From the NCBI GenBank assembly GCA_963662175.1, contig OY759217.1, positions 16,556,562 through 16,620,561 of the forward strand: DNA of 64,000 nt, written 5' to 3'. Shown here one piece after another: positions 45,000 to 57,094 of this stretch (its first letter is position 1; every line of letters starts with the position of its first letter). A model generated the notes under the pieces. That model was not told the DNA's origin. It saw nothing but the letters and a program-made list of their open reading frames with translations, and did no database searches. Position numbers and translations under genes: made by a program. The DNA comes from Aradus depressus. Lineage: Eukaryota; Arthropoda; Insecta; Hemiptera; Aradidae.

Positions 45000-45660
45000 T
45001 ATCGCCATGAAGAGGGGGGACCTTGGTTACGCCAGTATCAGAGATGAAAGAAGGGAAAAATTGTTAATGTGGGTGGCCTTCCCACTGGATTCTGTTGTGA
45101 TATAAATCCCGACTTGGAATTACTACCGTAACAGCTGTCACTTCTGATTCCTCATACGATTCACATATATCATAATCTAACATGTGGAGCTGGTACCAGA
45201 ACCATAACCTGCCTTTCCGTAGAAGGTGATCTAAATATTCAAAAATGAAACGGTTTTACAATTTATATTTATATAAATGTCTACCAGATTATTCAATAAT
45301 TTAGATGCAACGCGAGACGTCAACAAGTGTGAAACCAACACGTACTGACTTGCCGAGGCAGTAAATAATTTTAAATTAACAGCATCAGTGACAAGAACTA
45401 AAAATAATTCAATAAATTTGTTCAACAATTTAAAAGAAGTACATGAGATGCAAAACCGCTCCTTTGGTTGGTTAACAATTTGAAATAAGGTTTTTTATTC
45501 AACGGAGAACGTGTGAAGAGCGCTAATTCTGGTATCCCACCACAGATAGATACATTCTGTTGGAACCACTATTTCGGAAAGATTGTAATTTTAAATAAAT
45601 ATTATATATCACATATAAATTTTTCGATAGGACTAACTGTTTTCGCGTAAATGAACATAA
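45000..45660. other. Intergenic, nothing coding recognised
   Basis: Unassigned. A short R2-like piece (TTTTCGATAGGACTAACTGT) lies at 45617-45650. Confidence 0.4.
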
Positions 45661-45675
45661 AAATAAAATGAAAAC

Positions 45676-45950
45676 TAGGGGCGCTGGTAGCACAATATGC
45701 GTGCTTGCTCACTGTAACCCTGCCGAGGCCCATAGTTTATTATATCTTGGAGGTAAAATAAAGTTTAGCACGCCGTCCTTCGTTAAGCGATGGTCCCGAG
45801 CCTGTACGATGTCAGGTACTCGTTAAAAACCCGTACCCTAGGTGAATAACAATTTAGGACTCCCCACAGTGACGAAAGAGCGCTCTGGTTGTAGGCGATA
45901 TGATCTCATAGTTAAAGCCGGACATGAATCATAATTACTAACTAAAATAA
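45676..45950 (+). mobile_element. SINE copy with internal deletions
   Basis: GGGGCGCTGGTAGCACAATA head lacking the B box; body deleted between CGTCCTTCG and TTAAGCGATGGTCC. Confidence 0.88.
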
Positions 45951-46042
45951 AAACTAATATTCTGAGTAGAAGCAAAATGTCCTTTCGTAATTCAACAGAG
46001 AAAAGAAGAAATTTAAATTGACAAAATAGTAAAAATTAAGAA

Positions 46043-46258
46043 GGTTAGGTTAGGTTTTATGACTCATGCCCGGGCTTTAACAACGAGGTCATATCGCCTA
46101 CTACCAGAGCGCTCTTTCGTCACTCTGGTGGACATGAGCCCGACTCTACTGTGGGAGTCCTAAATTTTGCCTACCCTAAATTTTTATTCATCTAGGGTAG
46201 GGGTCTTTAACGAGTACCTGACATCGTACAGGCTCGGGACCATCGCTTAACGTCCCAT
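46043..46258 (-). mobile_element. SINE copy, (CCTAA)n tail, 5'-truncated
   Basis: Starts GGTTAGGTTAGGTTTTATGA (tail reversed), near-identical to 5971-6316 over the body, then stops abruptly at CGTCCCAT before the tRNA-like head, a typical 5' truncation. Confidence 0.92.
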
Positions 46259-46349
46259 TAATTTATATTAATGAAAAGAAATACGAGTATGTGACCCTTA
46301 GAAGAAGATATTGCATACATGTTTTTCCTACAAAGTATGTTTGAAGAAG

Positions 46350-46560
46350 ATTTTTGATTTGGCTATAAATATAAGCGATATTTTACAAAATGTACTTAAG
46401 CCTCGAAGTAAAGTGGTCTCAATTCTCATCCGATTTTGGTCAACATTTAAACAGATCTAAGTTAGCGCAGGTGACTTCGTTATTTAATATTTCAAGTTCA
46501 TAGCTACAATCGTTTCAGCGTTAGAGCGCTCACAATTCGCTTCAATTTCATACACACACG
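46350..46560 (+). repeat. Dispersed repeat family R2 copy
   Basis: TTCTCATCCGATTTTGGTCA and AGCTACAATCGTTTCAGCGT match 20290-20590 and 57400-57480. Confidence 0.7.
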
Positions 46561-46572
46561 TGCGTGCTAGAC

Positions 46573-46735
46573 TACTGAGCTCAAGATCGCGGGTTCGAAA
46601 CCAGGACGAGGGCATTAAGTTTTTTATCTGGGAGGTGAGAAAGCCTAGAGACCAGTACTACTCCTTAAAGACGCCTAGGTGAATTAACCTATATAGGCAA
46701 AATTTAGGACTACCACAGTAGAGTCGGGCATCACG
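46573..46735 (+). mobile_element. SINE fragment
   Basis: CTCAAGATCGCGGGTTCGAA head remnant and shortened body ending CACAGTAGAGTCGGGCATCA. Confidence 0.85.
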
Positions 46736-47104
46736 AAAATTGGGGGTGCTATGTCATCCCCCGTGCGCATGCCCATGACGATACTCGTTGTAAAGTTAAG
46801 TACCTCTCTTGTGAAAGTCTGTCATTGCAAATCCTATTTTGATGATGAATTAGTCAGAAGAAAAATATAAAAAAATAAAAATAAGACGATAAATAAGAAG
46901 ACAGGAAAGAAGTGTGGCTCAGGTGTGCTGGAGGCCCCATCTTAAGGACTTAATAGGGAGCTTACACAAACATCCCTAAGTCCGTAACGGCTTCATGCGG
47001 GGCTAGCTTTATAATGCCATCAATACGTGCCTCACTTTCATAAAAACCTGGGGAGAAGATGCGTATTTCATTTTTTCCCCCCCTTTCCATCCTACTTCGG
47101 AACG

Positions 47105-47235
47105 TGTAATAAACGTAAAACGGTGCCTGACGGGGGCGGCGGGAGGCGGGGGCGGACCCGAGGCCGGGGGATGAAGATATAAAGTATAGGGCTGTCAGGT
47201 GACAGGCTTCAAACGTTCAATAACCCAGGATAAAT
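47105..47235 (+). promoter_or_regulatory. GC-box cluster with TATA-like box
   Basis: GGGGGCGGCGGGAGGCGGGG is followed after ~25 bases by GATATAAAGTATAGGG, spacing compatible with a core promoter. No ORF follows; it could drive a non-coding or TE transcript, or be chance. Confidence 0.3.
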
Positions 47236-47342
47236 AGGTTCCTGTCTCGAGAACATCTCAACGGAAATTGTTATATTATTGACAATTAACAAAATAAAGC
47301 AAGTTAAAAAATAAAAAAATATATATGTTTTTTAAAAATCAT

Positions 47343-47570
47343 GGATTTGAAACCCGGCCGAGACCCTTAGTTTATTCTATCTGGGAGGTAAAATAAACTT
47401 AAGCACGCTCTCCTTAACCGATGATTCCTAGCCTGTGCATTGTCAAGTACTCAAAGATCCCTCAAGTAACTAAACCGAGGTAGGCAACATTTAGGACTCC
47501 CATAGAGGCAGTCTAATGTCCACCAGAGCGACAAAAGAGCGCTCTGGTAGTGGGCGATATGACTCGGACA
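47343..47570 (+). mobile_element. SINE copy, 5'-truncated
   Basis: TTTGAAACCCGGCCGAGACC to CGCTCTGGTAGTGGGCGATA; moderately diverged. Confidence 0.88.
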
Positions 47571-47599
47571 AGGACGGTCCTTGGCGTTGCTTTCCTTAT

Positions 47600-49065
47600 T
47601 TACAGAACTTTGATTTCACTTGTACATGCTACCCACATGAATAATATAATACGCACGCAAGATCTGTGAGGAGGGCTACTAATGTAAAATTAAATTACCT
47701 ATTTTATGTAATTTTTTTTTTTTAACTTCTAAAAAAATGTCTCACATTCCTTGTTAACGTTTCCGACAAAGCCGTTATCAACTTCACATGTAGGACAGCT
47801 GAGTGGTTGCGAGGGTTATTTGCATGTTTCCTTCAACATGCACAACCCTATTCATGTTGGTTATCATGTTACCTTCTTAAAGTTACATTAGGTAAAAAAG
47901 GAAGAAAAATAATTTAAAAAAAAAATGCATTATACATTTATCGCAAAGTATACATTGGAGCAGGGGGGTGAAACTCAATGCTAAAAGCGTGGCACTAGTT
48001 TATTAGTTGAGGCTAGGGGTTGTGGTTCATTGGAGCGCCACAGTCGACCCTAAGATATACATATGAGACTTACAATTATATGTATACAATAAGGTATATA
48101 ACAGTCCTACACTGTTTTTGCGCCATGTTTGTTATATTTCATTGTTTACTCTAATTATTTATTCTGTCAGTGATTAGCAGCGATTTAGTTTTCAAAAAAT
48201 GTTAATAATTAAAAACCTCGTAATTAGCTGCAGTACAAATAATAGTTCATCTGAAATATTATCAATTGTAGTATTTATATTGTTTTCTGATAGCAGATTA
48301 GCAGCCTGGAATTTCTTCCCGCAAAGTGCAGTCCTTCTGTTTTTTTCCCACCTATACCACCTTGGATGGATTTGAATAATTATTTTCCGGGCAATGAATT
48401 CAATTGTGTAAGTTGCTTCGTTTCATAAAATGTTCTTATTCTGTACTATATAAAATTTCGCTATTAAAAAAAAGTGTTAATAGTGATATCACACTATATA
48501 TAGGTACTTAATATATATATTATATACTACATATATATGTTTAATAAATTACTTTATTATTTGCAATGCTTTTTTAAATATACCTTCTTCAGTCTTCTTA
48601 TTGCAGAATTAACATAAATTAATGATTAAATAATGTAACATATATATTTTTTTTAAAATAAATAACGAAAAATGTGTATACTGGATTTGAATAAGGTAGG
48701 TTCCCGCCATAGAGCCGTTTAGTTGAGGCTAGGCGTTGTGCTTCATTGGGGCGCTGCAACTTGCTACAACGTACAGCCTGGAGTTTCTCTTTTGTCTATA
48801 TTATGTTATTCTATGATTTGGAGCAACGGTTGGTAAGCTCACAGTTCACCAACAATAAAATCACTTCAAAACATTATGAAAACTACTTTTAAATACTAAA
48901 CGACAAGAGTAGTAGCATAATCTCCACGCCCTAGTTGACTCAAATTCAGATTCTACCCTCTTATTTAAGCCAAATGACATTATTTTATAAAATTATAATT
49001 AAAATTAAATATTTGTTAATATGAAGATGGCTGATGTAGTGAAAAGTGGATTATTTTACAGGTTG
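47600..49065. other. Intergenic, nothing coding recognised
   Basis: TAGTTGAGGCTAGGGGTTGT near 48002 recurs at 48719 (TAGTTGAGGCTAGGCGTTGT), each followed by TTCATTGG.GCGC. Otherwise AT-rich and unassigned. Confidence 0.4.
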
Positions 49066-49069
49066 CAAA

Positions 49070-49425
49070 ATAGAAAAAATAGTCTGACCTCTCACAGATT
49101 TTATTAATTTATGCTAGCCGGCTTTTGAGGTTGTCCTCATCATCTGCCTGTCTGATAAAATATTTAAAAAATCTATGAGTAAATAAAATAAAACTCCAAT
49201 AAAAATAAAATACAAAAACCGTAAAAAAATTAACAATTTTAAATTTCATGGATGGGACAGTTTCACTTTTCCCGTTTCCCATCTGAGACACAACTCGAAT
49301 TTTTTGAATTGTTATATTTTGTTGAATGTTTTATCAGACTGCCTGATGAGGGCTCCTCAAAAGCCGGTTACCATAAATTAATAAAATCTATGAGTGGTCA
49401 GACTATATTTTTATTTTATTACCTG
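49070..49425. repeat. Foldback repeat, subfamily E
   Basis: Arms 49070-49161 and 49332-49425 pair (AGTCTGACCTCTCACAGATT against AATCTATGAGTGGTCAGACT) around a ~170-bp spacer. Both hammerhead-like cores are mutated: the left (minus) has CAGATGA and AAAA for GAAA; the right has CTGATGA, but a 3-base deletion shortens the core and AAAA replaces GAAA. Confidence 0.82.
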
Positions 49426-49429
49426 TGAA

Positions 49430-50280
49430 ATTAAATAACTGTATTTATGTATTTGTGGCTATATATATCATAATAAACATGATTATTTGTAGTAAATAGT
49501 AATAAGGTAAATAATAATTGAAAGAAAAAAAAAAAAGGAAATGTGTGAATGTCGCGGTACTCACAGGAATTGATGTGTAAACATCTGCTTTAGTTTCAAA
49601 AACTTGCTGTCGTGCACTGATTTTAATTTAAATTTGTTTTATAATGATACAACAAGATGAGTAGTATGAGGAATTAAACTTTCAAATTTATTGTCCTTCA
49701 ATTTCTTTTATACATGAAATTATAGGTTTGTGATAGCTAAAATTAGATATATACAACTGTGATTGTAGAGTCTCTAAATACAAGAATACAGCGTCGGTGG
49801 TAGTTTTCGACTTAGTTGTTGAAATGCTTCGATTCGTATTCATTTGTAGATTAAGGTTGTCATTTAAAAATTAAATAAACTGTTCGGTATCTCATGAAAT
49901 GGGTAAAAACATTATATTATTTGTTGTGACAATATGACAACAAATATCAAATATATTATTTATTGATCGTTTTTCTGAAGTAATTATTATTATTATAATA
50001 TATTAATAACAATAATTTATAATATCCTATTATAATATATAGAAGTAGGTATATATTAATAATAGTAAATATATATTATAATTTTTTTTAGATTTACACT
50101 GGTATATTATTTTCTTTTACCACAAATTTTATTTATTACTACAAATTAAGCTATCGAAGCATCTTAACCTAAAAGTTTTTTACCGAAAGATCATTTTAAT
50201 ATTGATATTTTAGTTAAATTCACTACAACGGTAAATATGATTGATAATGTTGTAAAAATACAATAGAAATGCTCAAAAAC
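49430..50280. other. AT-rich intergenic, nothing recognised
   Basis: TA/AAT-rich low-complexity stretches near 49980-50100. No features. Confidence 0.4.
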
Positions 50281-50499
50281 AGATAACATCACAGATAAAG
50301 AAGTGTGTAGTTGTTTGTGTGCGCTACGCGCGCAACCGTCCGACACACTCACCGAGACATAGGTCTGACATGCCCCTACCGAGAGCTGTTTACACATGAA
50401 AACCGAACCAGGGATATATACGCGTTGCCATGGGCACGGGTTGTTAGTGCTAGTGACTAAAGCTGCTATATCCGCATCTACCCGCCATGGCACTGACTT

Positions 50500-50672
50500 A
50501 AGTCCCGGCAGTGCGCGGATTAAAGCCCCTACGCTAACTGAACAAGTTAGGCTAAATTCAGGACTCCTACAGTACAGTAGGGCTCATGTTCACCAGAACA
50601 ACGAAAGAGCGCTCTGGTGGTACGTCTACGATATGTCCTGTCATGAGTCACAATCACTAACTAATATCACAG
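50500..50672 (+). mobile_element. SINE fragment, diverged
   Basis: CAGGACTCCTACAGTACAGT, CGAAAGAGCGCTCTGGTGGT and GAGTCACAATCACTAACTAA. Confidence 0.8.
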
Positions 50673-51127
50673 TGATCCACTAGCCTCATCATATACCTAC
50701 ATATTTTGTCTCCCTATCATTTATCCTTCCATCTTATTAATACTGTTTTTTTTCCCCTCTCCTCCTCTCGTGTATCAACAATAGCCAATAATCGTTATGA
50801 TGGATGTAGAAAGACTGTGTGTCTTGTTAGGAAGATATGGATGGAGAGCCTCTGATTCAGCTACCTACAGGCTGGTGGGGTATCTCGGGCCCCCTGCTTG
50901 AATGGGGCCATCAAGTGCTGGGCCCCAGTGGCACAGAAGCCGGAGGACAACACCCACCACTGTCTGACGCCACAACACAATCACACCTTGATTGGATCCT
51001 TCAGGAGACTTCTTCTATCAATCATTAATACTGAATAATTTAATACAAATTATATGCTATGATAGATTTGATAACAAACATTTTTTCAATGAAACACAAA
51101 AGATTTGTCTTCCTCGGCTATATATTA

Positions 51128-51172
51128 TACCAAAACCGGTTTTGGAACACTATTGTATTATCTTCAGTGGTA
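51128..51172 (-). ncRNA. Hammerhead-like core, subfamily A, G12 lost
   Basis: Reversed: TACCA, CTGAAGA (51161-51167), T, helix II AATAC-AATA-GTGTT fully paired, then CCAA where GAA is expected, AACCGGTT (51134-51141), T, TGGTA. Helices I, II and III are all conserved although helix II sequence differs from 8815-8858. The loss of G12 predicts inactivity. Confidence 0.6.
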
Positions 51173-51299
51173 CATCCATAGAGGCTTGTGTCCCGAAATA
51201 TCGTCCTGAAAGAAGATAAATCTATAGAAATATAATTATAAAATATTTAAAAAAAATATATCAACAATTAAAAAAAATTCCGACAAAAAATAAACTTTT

Positions 51300-51590
51300 A
51301 ATGAAAAAAGGAGGGGGCTCGGCTTTATAAACATTTGAGCTCAAACTCCAAGTCTCTAGCTGTAATAGAGGCCGAGATCCCAACACAGGCTCTGATGAAA
51401 CCTAAAGATCTTGGAAACGACATACTCGATTTCCACCAAACGTTGCTATGAACCGTCTCGCAAATATCAGCTTTTGAAACAAAAAACCCCTTTGAAATCG
51501 GTTCAGCCGTCTTGGAGCTACCATGACACAGACAGACACACACAGACAAAGGCTTCAAACTTATAACAACCCTTCTTTTGCCTCAGGGGT
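51300..51590 (+). repeat. Non-LTR 3'-end-like repeat
   Basis: AATCGGTTCAGCCGTCTTGG and ACACAGACAGACACACACAG are of the type common in 3' ends of arthropod RTE/CR1-like elements. Confidence 0.4.
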
Positions 51591-51609
51591 TAATAATTAA
51601 AATATAAAT

Positions 51610-51672
51610 AGTACTAGGAATTTGATATTCAATCATCAATAATTGATGATTGAATATCAAATTCCTAGTACT
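51610..51672. repeat. Perfect 63-nt palindrome
   Basis: 31-nt arms starting AGTACTAGGAATTTGATATT around a single central base (51641). The arm sequence also occurs once at about 40505-40530, so the palindrome is an inverted duplication of repeat sequence. Confidence 0.92.
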
Positions 51673-51932
51673 GATTGTACATATTTTTTAAGCTATTTGA
51701 TGTACACAATCGTATGACATCCAATTACCATTTTATGGTTTAATGGAAATAAATATTATTATTATTATAATTGTCACAGACTTAAAACTTTTAAGTGGTC
51801 CTTAATTTCAATTTTTATTTTCTTGGCAGAGAAACCTCCACCAATTTCTTATAATTTCATAATATAATTAATTAAAAGATTTAAATAAATAGTTAAAGGA
51901 ATAAGCAAAGGAATGAATTGATAATGATTTAT

Positions 51933-51934
<2 letters not shown>

Positions 51935-51997
<63 letters not shown>
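51935..51997. repeat. (AT)n microsatellite
   Basis: About 30 AT dinucleotides flanked by short inverted TTTATTGATAT / ATATCAATAAA. Confidence 0.95.
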
Positions 51998-51998
<1 letters not shown>

Positions 51999-52214
51999 AT
52001 AAATAATAATAACAAAAGATATATGGAAAAGTAGAAAATAAAAATTGATGAATAAATCGTAATAAGTAAATAGACAAAGGTAAATAAATTTAAAAATAAG
52101 AATAAATAATAGAAATAAAAAAGTCGTCGGCGAATCACCGGCTATGTACTTACCCAGCAAGAATGAATCAATTTGGTTTTCGCTCTTTTCCAAAGCCAAT
52201 CGATTGTTTAAGCT

Positions 52215-52575
52215 AAAATTCAATAGTTGACTTACATGACTTCTGAATCCTCATACTAAATTTTGTGTCGATACATTCATTACATCGACAGTGATTACGG
52301 TATTTGAGTTGAGCCCCCTAATCCCCCCTTCCATTTGACTGAAAATCAATAGGTGTATAAGAGAATTCTGGATACACATATAAAATTTCGTGTCGATATA
52401 TTCATTCTATCGGGATTTATCGTGTTCACATACACAACACAGACAGGCATTTTTTTTTAAATTTTGGAATTAGGAGGTCGGAAAACATGAAATTCTGTTG
52501 AAATGGGCGCATTAAATGTTTGACCAATTTCATAACTTCTCTTATACTTTGTATAGCTGGGAAGTATAACATACC
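52215..52575 (+). repeat. Dispersed repeat family R1 copy
   Basis: GTGTCGATACATTCATTACA, TGAGCCCCCTAATCCCCCCT, AAAATCAATAGGTGT, ending at the hairpin TTGTATAGCTGGGAAGTA. Confidence 0.75.
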
Positions 52576-52599
52576 GTTCCATTGGGTGGAATAAGCTTG

Positions 52600-53400
52600 A
52601 GTTGTGAAAAATGGTGTTTGTAACTTCAACCATCTGCTTGAAATAGGTTGAACTTAGATAACACCATGTACCTTAAGTCACCCACCCAGTACACATACAT
52701 AAGATAACTAATTGCATATCTCATTATTCACGTTTAGTGAAGTGCTATGAGGCAAAAGCGGAACCTGTCTAACACATCTTAAAATGGATAAAGATGGTTA
52801 GGGCATGTCCCCGACACTCACACGGAGTTATGTGATTCAAACAGAAGACTAGGACTGTCTAAATGGCCATCTCATCCATGTTTAGTGTTTCTCAATGTTG
52901 ATTTGTTTCTTTTTTTGTTGTTGAGGACCCCACAGGGCTATGCCCCCTGGGGCCCCTCCCCTGCATAAATCTGAATGACAGAGGATGCACGATGGGGGGG
53001 CAATCATGCCTATTGTAGATGGGTGTGGAGGTGTGGACGTTGCTCGTCCAAACAGACCACAGATCTTCTAGGATCCCAGCAGACTCGACAAAAACACATT
53101 TCCTCTTGTGTGTTCCAACCGAGATAACACAGGTAGTCTTCGGGGGGATGTGTGAAAACAGTCTCTTAATGAAGAGACCCCCACCTCAACTGGAAAATAT
53201 ATTGTGGTCCTGCCCGAAGAAAATATATTGTGATCCTGCCCGAAGGAAATACATTGTGATCCTGCCCGAAGAAAATACCCTTATGACAACATTTTTCGAT
53301 TTTGAGATTTGAACGGCTTCGGTGCCTCAAAACACTTTTCAAAAGTTCCTTTCTTTAATTAGAAAAATTAAAATAGAACAAATAAATATTCATATTCATA
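52600..53400. other. Intergenic with a 26-bp tandem
   Basis: Three copies of a 26-bp unit (AATATATTGTGGTCCTGCCC...) at 53192-53274. No gene recognised. Confidence 0.5.
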
Positions 53401-53404
53401 AATT

Positions 53405-53555
53405 CTTAATTCCGGGCTTAACTACGAGGTCTAGCGTAGCACTCTATTGAGCCTGTGAAGCGATAGTTCAGAGCGAAGACCCCTCTTTAAATAACAACAG
53501 AGTCGCGCATGTTCACCAGAGCGACGAAAGAGCGCTTTGGTAGTAGGTAAGTCAA
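53405..53555 (+). mobile_element. SINE fragment, heavily deleted
   Basis: GAGCCTGTGAAGCGATAGTT to ACGAAAGAGCGCTTTGGTAG. Confidence 0.7.
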
Positions 53556-53906
53556 ATATTAAAGTATACTCTGAAATAGCTGTAAAACTGATGAACACTG
53601 TAACATTCCATCTTGGTTAAACTGATGGTGAGTTGAGGGGAGATATCGTCATTTTAGATACATGATAAACTCAATAACCTAATTTGTATGGTTAATCAAG
53701 TAATGTTAAGCACGTTTGGTTATATTTCTTAATTTTTATATGTACTATTAAATAATTTAACTGTAACGGCTCAGAACTTAGATAGGTCACAATCAACATC
53801 ATACGTCATGAACATAACATCACACTTCAATTTTTTTAATACGTTTTACTAAAAAAATATTATTTTAGTTAACTCAATTTTTCTGCCGTTGTCTTAATTA
53901 GTTATT

Positions 53907-54172
53907 GCGACTCATGCCCTGACTACGAGGTCATATTGCCTACTATCATTGCGTTTTTTCGTCGCTCTGGCGGACTTGAGCTAGACTCTACTCTGGGAGT
54001 CCAAAATACTGCCTATTCAGGTTTTGTTATCTAAGGGGTAAGGATCTTTAACGAGTACCTGACATCACACAAGAACCATCCGAAGGAAGGCGTGCTCAAG
54101 GCTTCGGCTGTGTTTTGAATCCAGAATCTTGAGCTCAATAGGCTATCATGCTGAGCTACCAGCGCCCTCTAA
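53907..54172 (-). mobile_element. SINE copy with head
   Basis: Reversed; right end TGAGCTACCAGCGCCCTCTA is the tRNA-like head, left end TTATTGCGACTCATGCCCTG the tail side. Confidence 0.88.
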
Positions 54173-54689
54173 ATATATGTTCTCTACTTATAATATGAAA
54201 AGAAAAGTTGAGAGTCACATTTATATATACGTATATATATAAATAAATAACTCTCATCAGTAAAGCGGGTAATGCAAATTAGAAGTCTGAAGGAAGTATT
54301 AATTCGACTCAAAACAGGGCGGTATCAGATGGACAGAACAGCGGGAGGTCCACGCAACCTTCATTTATAACATCCATCCATTGCTTATCTACAGGCCAAA
54401 ATCCGGATAATAAAAAATAATTGACTTACTTATACCTATATAAATATAAAAGGATTAAGATTACCTTAAGTCAGTTGTGTACTTAGGCCCTGTTCACATG
54501 TGTACCTCCATGAGACTTGACATATCCTCATATTTAAGAGAGAGAAAATAAAACTAAATGAATATGATTATAGTTAAAAGCATGATTTTCTCTCAACAAT
54601 ATATATAAATTTTTTAAACATAGAAATGGATGGGATGGGGGTTCATACGTAATTAATTTACTCTAGATTATCATAAAATTATTAATTAA

Positions 54690-54900
54690 AAAGGCGTCAG
54701 TCAGAAGTTTCCTCAGCGCGAATTAATCAACAACATTTTCATTCTCTCTTTGAAACCAATTTACCAATTGGGTTAAAATTTGATAGGTGTCTTCCTCAGC
54801 TATTTCTGACATCATACTAAATTTTGTGTTGATATATTTGTTATATCGACAGTTATTAGGGTTATTGAGTTAAGCCCTCTTCTCTAAATTGATATGTGTG
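54690..54900 (+). repeat. Dispersed repeat family R1 copy
   Basis: CAGCGCGAATTAATCAACAA and TTGATATATTTGTTATATCG blocks; diverged. Confidence 0.6.
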
Positions 54901-55109
54901 GTCCCTAAAAAGTTTTGGATTTATATACATTTTTGACATTTTTTTTTTTTTAAATACGTTTTTCTTTATATTTTTTAATTCACTCGATGTTTGTAATTAC
55001 TTTAAATTTTCCAAAAACTCTGATTTACTTGCAAAACTTCTGAGCCTCTAAATTGCATCGATACATTTTTGGAACAAAAAATATATAAGACCAAAGCCGG
55101 TCTCCAAAG

Positions 55110-55700
55110 TTATTTTAATTTAAGAATAGCATATCTGAGGTCTCAGGGAATAAATTGGAGAAGTAGAAATTCGTAACTTTCCAGTGCAGCACTTTTTTAC
55201 TTTTGCATTAATCGTGTAAAACCAGTTTTTGAAATAAATAAATTATGTTTGCATCATTATTTGTCATATACCTTCTAAATCTATAAGAAGTGAATGAAAA
55301 TGAATATTGTTAATCCTTTCTTGGATTTTCCCTTAGTTACCTAATTATTAACCATACTTTTTGAAATACTCGTGAATGATGCCTCTCTAAAGTTGTGCAA
55401 GTTGATTTAACCGAAAATCTTCACTTGGAATAGTCTGCCGTAGTGAATAAATGGTTAAATGCAGTTATCTCGTGAATGATTTCTCAAAGAAATCGATTAA
55501 GTTGAATTAACCGAATATATACACAATTTTACGCGATACCAAGAAATCCACATCTTTATAATTCCGAAAGTATTAGAGTCCTGAGCTCCCAACTTCTTCA
55601 CAGTGTGCAGATGGCTTGGGAGATCATCAGACTACACGACTCATTTTGGCCATTTTTCGACTTGACAACTTATTCCCTGTGACCATAGATATATTTCGCC
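55110..55700 (-). repeat. Low-copy repeat R4, uninterrupted copy
   Basis: Reverse-complement counterpart of 29690-30660 without the palindromic insertion; provides the empty site at 55418-55429. The adjoining 55083-55112 has a degenerate subfamily A end (AAGACCAAAGCCGGTCTCCA). Confidence 0.8.
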
Positions 55701-55719
55701 CATTCAGAATGTATAGTTC

Positions 55720-55965
55720 CTTCCTCAGCAATACAAAGTATAGGGGAAGTTATATAATCGGTCCAAAATTCGATGCTGAATTTTCAATGGAATTTCATGT
55801 TTTTCGACCTCCTGATTCCAAATTTTTTTTAAAAAATCGGATAATCACCGGCAACATGTTTCCCCAGCACGAATCAATCAATTATATTTCTACACTACCT
55901 CCAAAACCAATCGACCGTTTCCGTTCGGCCGATTTATCGGAAAATTAATAGATGCCGTCCCTAGG
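55720..55965 (+). repeat. Dispersed repeat family R1 copy
   Basis: AAATCGGATAATCACCGGCA, CCAAAACCAATCGACCGTTT, AAAATTAATAGATGCCGTCC. Confidence 0.6.
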
Positions 55966-55969
55966 GTAG

Positions 55970-57090
55970 ATCCGTCACTGGGCATTCCACAACAAAATTC
56001 TTCCCATGTCTGTCTGTGGATGCGGTGAAACCTTGCGTTATAATGTGATGTGTTAATTATTCTTATTTACATATAACATTTTTTTTTTCTTTAATTTCTC
56101 AAAAGGAATTTTAATTTTTTCCTGTTACCGTACATCATTTTTTATTTAACAAAAATGATAAAACAGACTCCATTCGGCTATTCAACGAGGCCAGGTGTAC
56201 ATCTCCGAATGTATTAAATTAAATTTTCACTATACATAAATTAGTGCGGCTCCTTCAGATCTGATAAAGAAATTAACAGGACAAAGTATTAAAAAGAAGA
56301 TTAGGATAGGAGACCATTCGTTGTCTGAGTGTGGCCCATGAAACGATATGTCGAACAGCTGTATCGAAGGGTATCAATCACCTATCGATGATAATTTTAT
56401 TAAACGTTTACAAAATTGTCACAGCTTGGACTTCCGATAGTCTTCGGGTAACCTCACAGTGTGGTTATATAGAATCTGCGTCCGGTTAAGACAATACAAG
56501 ACAATACAATGAGTGTTCCGGCTTCTGGAATTGGTAGGCCAATGTTCGAAACATGAAAAACCCTGACACCAACACATTACTTTCATTTACCCAATAATGT
56601 CAGTTTGAAATGAATTTGAGATGGGGAGGGAGGGGGAGGGGAGAGTGATCTGTACAAAGGTGGTTGGTATAAGAAAAAAGAAAAATATAACGTCACTTGA
56701 TGGGAGAAGCCAGCCAGCGCTGACACTCTCTCGAAAGTTAATTGTCATTATTCACTATCCTCAGAGAGAAGATCGCGTGGCCACCTCCTGTTCAAGCGGC
56801 GGGGAGGATTGTCAGGATGGGAATGAGAGGAAAGGTCTTGTGCGAGAGGATTTGAATGGGAAGAAAGGTTTCTGTGGAATGATTGGAATCGGGATTTGAT
56901 TAATTCATTGACAGTGGGAATATGGAGATCTGTGTGTAGGACTCTATTGGTGACATAGAAAGGAGCGTTGACAATTCATCGGAGGAGTTTGGACTGGAAT
57001 GCTTGCAACGATTGATGTTGGGTTTTAATTCTACAATAAGCGTTATAATTTAAACACTTGAAAATATTTCCTAAAGAATTTTAATTGTTC
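55970..57090. other. Intergenic, nothing coding recognised
   Basis: Contains a diverged MITE end near 56573-56612. No exon recognised. Confidence 0.4.
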
Positions 57091-57094
57091 GTTG

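Noticed and set aside
50837..51028. ORF of 63 codons, GC-balanced
   Set aside because: No recognised family, no splice context; adjacent to degraded repeats.
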